A stretch of 7,268 nucleotides of DNA, taken from SABY01 sp964612515 (GTDB taxonomy: Bacteria > Bacteroidota > Bacteroidia > Bacteroidales > 4484-276). The position numbers and the translations under genes were made by a program. The stretch covers positions 1-7,268 of the forward strand of contig CAZTCX010000181.1 in assembly GCA_964612515.1 (NCBI GenBank). Reading direction: 5' to 3'. This document shows positions 7,124-7,268 of this stretch, one piece after another (positions within the stretch are counted from its first letter, which is position 1; each line of letters starts with the position of its first letter). Below the pieces are notes generated by a model. The model had not been told where the DNA came from and searched no databases. It saw only the letters and a list, made by a program, of their open reading frames with translations.

Positions 7124-7154
7124 TTTGTGGATTAGAAGGCAAAGACTATTTTTG
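7124..7154 (+). promoter_or_regulatory. Putative Bacteroidota promoter for the tRNA gene
   Basis: TTTG at 7124-7127 is followed after 19 bases by TATTTTTG at 7147-7154, matching both the -33 and -7 consensus elements. It is the best-formed promoter in the window. Transcription would start near 7161, about 33 nt before the mature tRNA 5' end, leaving a short leader for RNase P to remove. Confidence 0.7.
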
Positions 7155-7193
7155 CAGCCCTTTTCAAAGAAAGGTATCATCCGGGTGATGATC

Positions 7194-7267
7194 GGGCCTA
7201 TAGCTCAGTCGGTTAGAGCAACTGACTCATAATCAGTAGGTCCCTGGTTCAAGTCCAGGTGGGCCCA
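7194..7267 (+). tRNA. tRNA with CAT anticodon, probably tRNA-Ile2 (lysidine-type) rather than elongator Met
   Basis: The complete cloverleaf is readable. The acceptor stem is 7194-7200 with 7260-7266, including one G·T pair. The D arm has GCTC/GAGC (7203-7206, 7216-7219). The anticodon stem is ACTGA/TCAGT around loop CTCATAA, with anticodon CAT at 7228-7230. The variable loop is 7238-7242 and the T arm is CCTGG-TTCAAGT-CCAGG (7243-7259). The discriminator is A7267. The next base is C, and the window ends there, so an encoded CCA cannot be confirmed. A CAT anticodon can mean initiator Met, elongator Met or AUA-reading Ile. A paired first acceptor base pair (G-C) argues against initiator. C4-G69 and C5-G68 are pairs that the lysidine synthetase TilS favours in tRNA-Ile2, and the TTCAAGTCC arm also resembles E. 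coli tRNA-Ile2. The tRNA call is very firm; the Ile2 identity is moderate. Confidence 0.93.
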
Positions 7268-7268
7268 C

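Noticed and set aside
1..7268. An undescribed defence, mobile or biosynthetic system
   Set aside because: Every coding region falls into a known family with housekeeping or surface roles, the neighbours are separated by their own promoters or terminators, and nothing suggests a co-functioning novel cluster.

Overview
The window looks like part of a Bacteroidota chromosome, probably a Bacteroidales-type scaffold from a draft or metagenome assembly. Three things point there. The large surface protein ends in a type IX secretion (T9SS type A) sorting domain. Four of the five protein genes, plus the tRNA, have a TAnnTTTG -7 element (the Bacteroidota sigma-ABfr promoter signature) close upstream. 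Most starts lack a Shine-Dalgarno sequence. A run of exactly 100 N at 1387-1486 is a scaffold gap.

Layout from left to right: 1-151 holds a strong rho-independent terminator. 152-2843 (minus) is one secreted modular protein, split only apparently by the N gap. It has a signal peptide, at least two 233-residue tandem modules (jelly-roll-like domain plus a small beta-sandwich), a C-terminal region of Bacteroidota surface-protein type, and a T9SS tail. 2999-3409 (minus) is a YjbQ-family protein. 3490-4794 (minus) is citrate synthase and 4886-6115 (minus) is NADP-dependent isocitrate dehydrogenase; both most resemble the mitochondrial/eukaryotic forms. 6116-6433 is mostly non-coding. 6434-7075 (minus) is a YihX-like HAD phosphatase. 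7194-7267 (plus) is a CAT-anticodon tRNA whose acceptor stem fits tRNA-Ile2, read divergently from the HAD gene.

Functionally, the icd-gltA pair supplies two TCA-cycle steps (acetyl-CoA + oxaloacetate to citrate; isocitrate to 2-oxoglutarate with NADPH). Aconitase, which links them, is not in the window. Each of the two genes has its own promoter-like element, so they are neighbours rather than a strict operon. The surface protein, YjbQ and HAD genes have no evident functional link to them. I see no CRISPR array, insertion sequence, phage gene or defence system, and no clear sign of an undescribed multi-gene system. The most distinctive item is the nearly homogenised tandem repeat, of unknown copy number, in the T9SS protein.
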